Origin: an uncultured Clostridia bacterium
Lineage (GTDB): Bacteria > Bacillota > Clostridia > Oscillospirales > Ruminococcaceae
NCBI GenBank assembly: GCA_947389015.1
Contig: CANDVA010000027.1
Location: forward strand, 1 to 32,324
DNA: 32,324 nt
Reading direction: 5' to 3'
Positions 32,081 through 32,324 of the stretch are shown in pieces; position 1 is the first letter of the stretch, and the number at the start of each line of letters is the position of its first letter. A program made the translations under genes and the position numbers. Under the pieces are notes generated by a model. The model saw only the letters and a list, made by a program, of their open reading frames with translations. It was not told where the DNA came from and searched no databases.

Positions 32081-32154
32081 GGCGCTATAGCCAAGTGGTA
32101 AGGCATGGGTCTGCAACACCCTGACCCCCAGTTCGAATCTGGGTGGCGCCTCCA
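32081..32154 (+). tRNA. tRNA-Cys (anticodon GCA)
   Basis: 74 bases with CCA encoded. Acceptor GGCGCTA/TGGCGCC, anticodon loop CTGCAAC, T-loop TTCGAAT. No strong terminator follows before the rRNA-type promoter. A weak ctcg-gaa-cgag hairpin precedes a T-run at 32195-32202. Confidence 0.95.
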
Positions 32155-32222
32155 CCCGAAAGGGTTATATCCTGTCTCGGAACGAGGATGTCAAATTTTT
32201 TTGGAAATTTTTAAAAAACCTC

Positions 32223-32324
32223 TTGACAAGTTGTTCCGAAAGTGATATACTTTATAAGTCGTTTTAAAACGGCGCACAGTTCCTTGAAAATTGAACAATA
32301 CAGAAAAGAACGAATTAACATGAC
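32223..32324 (+). promoter_or_regulatory. Ribosomal RNA operon promoter and 16S leader
   Basis: TTGACA (32223-32228), 17-base spacer, TATACT (32246-32251), with an A/T-rich UP-type stretch at 32193-32219. The leader contains TTCCTTGAAAATTGAACAAT, the sequence type found shortly before 16S rRNA genes in Clostridia. No mature 16S sequence is reached in the window. Confidence 0.75.

Noticed and set aside
31674-32106. Short frames on both strands over the tRNA cluster
   Set aside because: They are translations of tRNA genes and their complements.

Overview
The window looks like a chromosomal segment of a low-to-mid GC Gram-positive anaerobe of the class Clostridia, probably Ruminococcaceae/Oscillospiraceae-like. 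This is inference from gene content and signals: AGGAGG-type ribosome sites, textbook TTGACA-17-TATAAT promoters, a GH94 phosphorylase, a GH26 mannanase, FucO, YerC/YecD, a BceAB-type ABC exporter and c-di-GMP proteins. No species is claimed.

Bases 1 to about 4340 are one end of a temperate phage (or phage-like element) inserted at the 3' end of a tRNA-Arg(ACG) gene. A rightward repressor-integrase pair faces a leftward early operon that ends in a replication module: a replisome organizer with internal 11-bp iterons, followed by a helicase-loader-like gene cut by the left edge. The two arms are driven by promoters that overlap face to face. A short antisense RNA is predicted inside the early operon. 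The integrase carries an extra XRE-type helix-turn-helix inside its core-binding region.

Bases 4.5-9.4 kb hold a leftward envelope operon: BceA-like ATPase, BceB-like permease, an unknown anchored protein, a small membrane protein, a GT51 glycosyltransferase and a YxeA-like protein. Upstream lie phased TTACA half-sites and then an unusual run of seven consecutive perfect hairpins (9664-9866). A rightward GH94 disaccharide phosphorylase follows (10.1-12.4 kb).

Bases 12.5-17.2 kb are a leftward phosphorelay operon: REC/HD-GYP regulator, stand-alone Hpt protein and a hybrid histidine kinase with two REC domains. Next come a GH26 mannanase without signal peptide, and a PocR-domain chemoreceptor paired with lactaldehyde/propanediol oxidoreductase FucO. 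An XRE membrane protein, pnp and rpsO follow, with a hairpin-rich rpsO-pnp spacer.

The rightward part (24.8-32.3 kb) has a membrane EAL phosphodiesterase, an ECF sigma factor with a probable propeller-type anti-sigma, a small DUF6514-like gene on the other strand, YerC/YecD with a methyltransferase, Hsp33, and a five-tRNA cluster (Val, Asp, Phe, Gly, Cys). The window ends in what looks like a ribosomal RNA operon promoter and leader, so a 16S gene should begin just beyond the right edge.

Two themes connect the chromosomal genes. One is c-di-GMP turnover (HD-GYP and EAL proteins, both predicted to degrade it). The other is envelope stress and sugar or propanediol metabolism coupled to dedicated sensors.
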